64,000 bases of DNA from Atrina japonica (taxonomy: Eukaryota > Mollusca > Bivalvia > Pterioida > Pinnidae), in NCBI GenBank assembly GCA_030159075.1, contig BROG01000081.1, forward strand, positions 962,001 through 1,026,000. Direction: 5' to 3'. Position 1 is the first letter of the stretch. Each line of letters starts with the position of its first letter. The notes under the pieces are model-generated. The model did no database searches and had not been told where the DNA came from. It was given only the letters and a program-made list of their open reading frames with translations. This document shows, piece after piece, positions 61,291 through 64,000 of this stretch. The position numbers and the translations under genes were made by a program.

Positions 61291-63029
61291 GCTTTGATTT
61301 TCTTAATATTTCACTCACATGGATAATGACATAAGTTAGATGTACAGTTTCAGTACCATATTTTAACAATGAAATCCCTGAATACAATGACTGAATAAGG
61401 CTTCTTGAAAGACTTGTCACACTGGCTATAACATGTGACCATGTTCTTTAAGTCTGTACTGAAAGGTGTGATTTGGCAAAGGAAACAGTCATAGGATATA
61501 CTATCCTAATGTATGAAACCTATTACATCCAGAGCAGACACTTTATCATAAAGCTAGCAAAATGATGTTAAAAGGTCCACACTGCCATATACTCAGAAAA
61601 TGTTTGGCAGGTCATCACACAAAATTTATAACAAATAAAAATAAAGGTTTTAAATACAATAAACCCAATTCTATCTTTCTACCCTCAATGTCTCCCACAC
61701 CTCTCATTCAAATAATAACTTACATCTATCTATCTTGTCGTTATATTTTTAGTAAAACTGAGGCAAAAATTGACAATATGATGTCATAGTTTATTAAACA
61801 CTCGACAATCTAATATCACACACACGATTACTGTCACAACCAATCATCTAAGTTGTCAGTTTCTCTAATCAAAAGAATGCCTACCATACCAAAACAACAA
61901 AAAGGCAAATTGTCAACATTCTTCGTGAGTATTGAAAATTAAATGGCATTTTAGTAAAAACATGTGGAAAAACATATTTCTGTATATTGGCACACAGAAG
62001 GTTACGCATATGTTACCAAAAAGTCATCTGAATTATCTTCCATTGTTTAAGACATTATCAGTAAAAAGAAACCAAAATGGATATGACTTCCAATACAAAA
62101 AGGTGTTACCACTGAAAATTTTACCAGAAAAAAAATTCTTTCATACTTTTCATTTCTCTTTTCATGTTTGATTAGTCTATTAGAGAAAAAAAAATGGGTT
62201 AATTTTTTTCTACAGAAACTGAGTTATAAATAATAAACTACAAATATAGCTTGCCTTACAATGTATCATATGTAGAATAATATGTGAATTGATTTTAGTA
62301 CAAGGTATCTTTTATTTGTCAGTTCAATTATATTTAACAACTTAATTTTTAGCTGAATCTCTGAAAATATTACAAGAATGATTGTCATCTTGATTGTATT
62401 TTTTTTTTATCATTTAGAAAAAATAACCACATCTGTTCTTTATAAACATCCTACATACCCCTCCTCTTGAAATAGAAACATAGGAATTACTTCTTTTGTA
62501 CATATAGAATATACAATAGAGCTTAAATGAGTCGATGTTCAAGGAACCACCTAGAAAAGTTCAAAACATTGGGACTTTGACATATGAATGGGAACCTAAA
62601 ACAATATGATTTGTAATTTTGGTTTTTTTTTATTAGAGTGTATAAAGACTGCTTCAAAATAGCACAAGGCAAATAAAGTCATAATCTTTTATAATATGGG
62701 CTAAAAGTAACTTAATTTTTATAAATTAAAGCATCTGAGAAATTATGAGAATAAAAATAATTGCCAAGTGGCAGTGTGTACACCTGTTAATTTTGACTTT
62801 GAATTATCTATTTTTTATATTTTTATAGGGAAGGGCCATAAAATTTATTTGAAATTTTAAGAAATTTTACCCATAAAAGTTCGAATTATGAATTGTTTTT
62901 AACCAGAATTTGATAAGAAAATTATTCGGGCCTGGTCAACAATTCAAAACATCAGGAAATTTGACTCATTGACGTTCGATACACCGAAGTTCTACTGCAT
63001 ATATCATTGCAGTTTTTTGTACTGATCAC
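61291..63029. other. No gene recognised
   Basis: Very AT-rich. Open frames at 61562-61789 and 61932-62171 show no recognisable content. AATAAA occurs near 62672 but cannot be tied to a transcript. Confidence 0.35.
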
Positions 63030-63260
63030 CATGGTCTAGAGGTTAGAGCATCAAATTTGAATTTGTGAGGTCTCGTACCACTACTTAAACAGGTTCAAGC
63101 CCCACTGAATGGTTAGCTGATTTTGTAAGAAAGTTGGTCAGTTTACTTTCAAACGATGAGTAGTACATTGAAACCAGGTCTTCTCTTTTAAACATTGAAA
63201 ACTGGCTGATACCCACATAACTGAAATATTGTTGTTGAATATAACGTAAAATACCACCTA
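63030..63260 (+). mobile_element. tRNA-derived SINE (second family)
   Basis: 'accatggtctagaggttaga' (A box) and 'caggttcaagccccactgaa' (B box) are followed by 'gtcagtttactttcaaacga', 'aaacattgaaaactggctga' and the end 'ctgaaatattgttgttgaat' with 'aacgtaaaatacca'. Same organisation as 18270-18495. Confidence 0.75.
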
Positions 63261-63264
63261 AACC

Positions 63265-63440
63265 AGAGTGCTGCTCACACTGACCCAGTAGTTAGAGCAC
63301 TGGTCTTGCAAGCAAGAGGCTCTGGGTTGGATACCCATATCAGACCAGACCTGAGATTTCTTTAAAACTAGTACAGACATTTCTTTTGCCAAGGACTCTG
63401 CATACAAAGAATTTTGTCTGACTTTAAATATCGCATCTGA
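63265..63440 (+). mobile_element. tRNA-like SINE head (third type)
   Basis: 'gacccagtagttagagcact' resembles an A box, 'ggtcttgcaagcaagaggc' an anticodon arm with GCA-like loop, and 'ctgggttggatacccat' a T arm. It follows the previous SINE almost directly. The acceptor stem is not preserved, so it is not called a tRNA gene. Confidence 0.5.
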
Positions 63441-64000
63441 ATCTCCAGTGCCAGCTTACTGCTGCCATTGATATTTATATAGATGTTACAGAGGACTTTC
63501 AAAAGAAATCAAATATTTCAATCAAGTAAGATAACTGTCTTCTAATGATACATGATTTAATGCACATCCGCTATAAAGTCACAATTTTCTCATAAAAATA
63601 CTGAGAACTACTTTGTAATCTTTATCTCCCAATAACAGATTTAAAAGATAAAATTTTTAAGAGCAATAAAAAGTTGTTCTTTTCTGCCACATATGGCACC
63701 TGGGCCCAGTATTGCATAAAAAGCTATAGATTTTAATCTTCAATACAACACTTCTCTACCATAATATCTAAACAAATTTTGTAGTTAGAAACACTTAGGA
63801 GATATATCCAAAACTTTTAATTCCAAATTAAATGACACCAAGAAAATCTCAAAACAGAATTTCAATTTTGACTTTGGTATATCAGTGCAGCAGCCAGTTC
63901 TCTCTCTGCCTCCCTTTTTAGAAAAAATTGACTAGCCAAAAATTTTCCTCAGGGAAGCAACTGGCTCGCAAAAAAATTCCCACAGGAAGAAACTGGCTAT
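63441..64000. other. No gene recognised
   Basis: AT-rich. 'aagcaactggctcgc' and 'ggaagaaactggctat' at the end hint at a repeat running out of the window. Confidence 0.35.

Noticed and set aside
62419..62470. Possible last exon after a long T tract, ending in TGA, with AATAAA about 200 bp later
   Set aside because: Only 17 codons in very AT-rich DNA; stop and AATAAA are expected by chance.

Overview
The window looks like animal nuclear DNA, most likely from a bivalve mollusc. It is AT-rich and has no operons, no prokaryotic gene density and no rRNA. It is packed with tRNA-derived SINEs, small terminal-inverted-repeat (TIR) elements, microsatellites and long minisatellites. Several dispersed families match types I associate with bivalve genomes: one that starts with a short AGGCCC/GGGCCT hairpin and ends in GGTGAGCTAA, SINEs with a 'GAGGTCCCGTGT' core, and TIR elements with GACCACC/GGTGGTC-rich arms. 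The bivalve assignment is inference; no species is claimed.

The main coding signal is a set of nine candidate exons, all on the + strand: 5208-5395, 16250-16327, 21687-21773, 37878-37915, 44418-44625, 46267-46408, 50612-50664, 56905-56928 and 58942-58980. Each has an AG acceptor, a GT donor and an open frame. Every consecutive pair agrees in intron phase, so they read through as about 285 codons of one protein with introns of about 1.6 to 16 kb. The 5' and 3' ends of the gene lie outside the window or were not found. I do not recognise the protein. The strongest exons are 5208-5395, 44418-44625 and 46267-46408; the short ones are tentative.

Layout. 1-5 kb: dispersed repeats, a 118-bp tandem repeat, a perfect 37-bp-arm palindrome and a degenerate minisatellite. 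5-16 kb: first exon, then repeats, a 240-bp poly(A) block and several SINEs. 16-22 kb: two exons separated by (CT)n, (GT)n and small transposons. 22.15-26.6 kb: a 31-bp minisatellite of about 140 units. 27.5-31.3 kb: a foldback-like element, a TIR element and a 26-bp minisatellite that ends in a 112-bp higher-order repeat. 32-43 kb: nested TIR elements, one carrying a tRNA-like module, plus remnants of a Harbinger-like transposon. 44-59 kb: six further exons (counting the one at 37.9 kb), among (TA)n, (ATCT)n and more elements. 59-64 kb: TIR elements and SINE copies.

The window is therefore best read as the repeat-swollen introns of one large gene. I see no bacterial-type system, no CRISPR array and no intact transposase.
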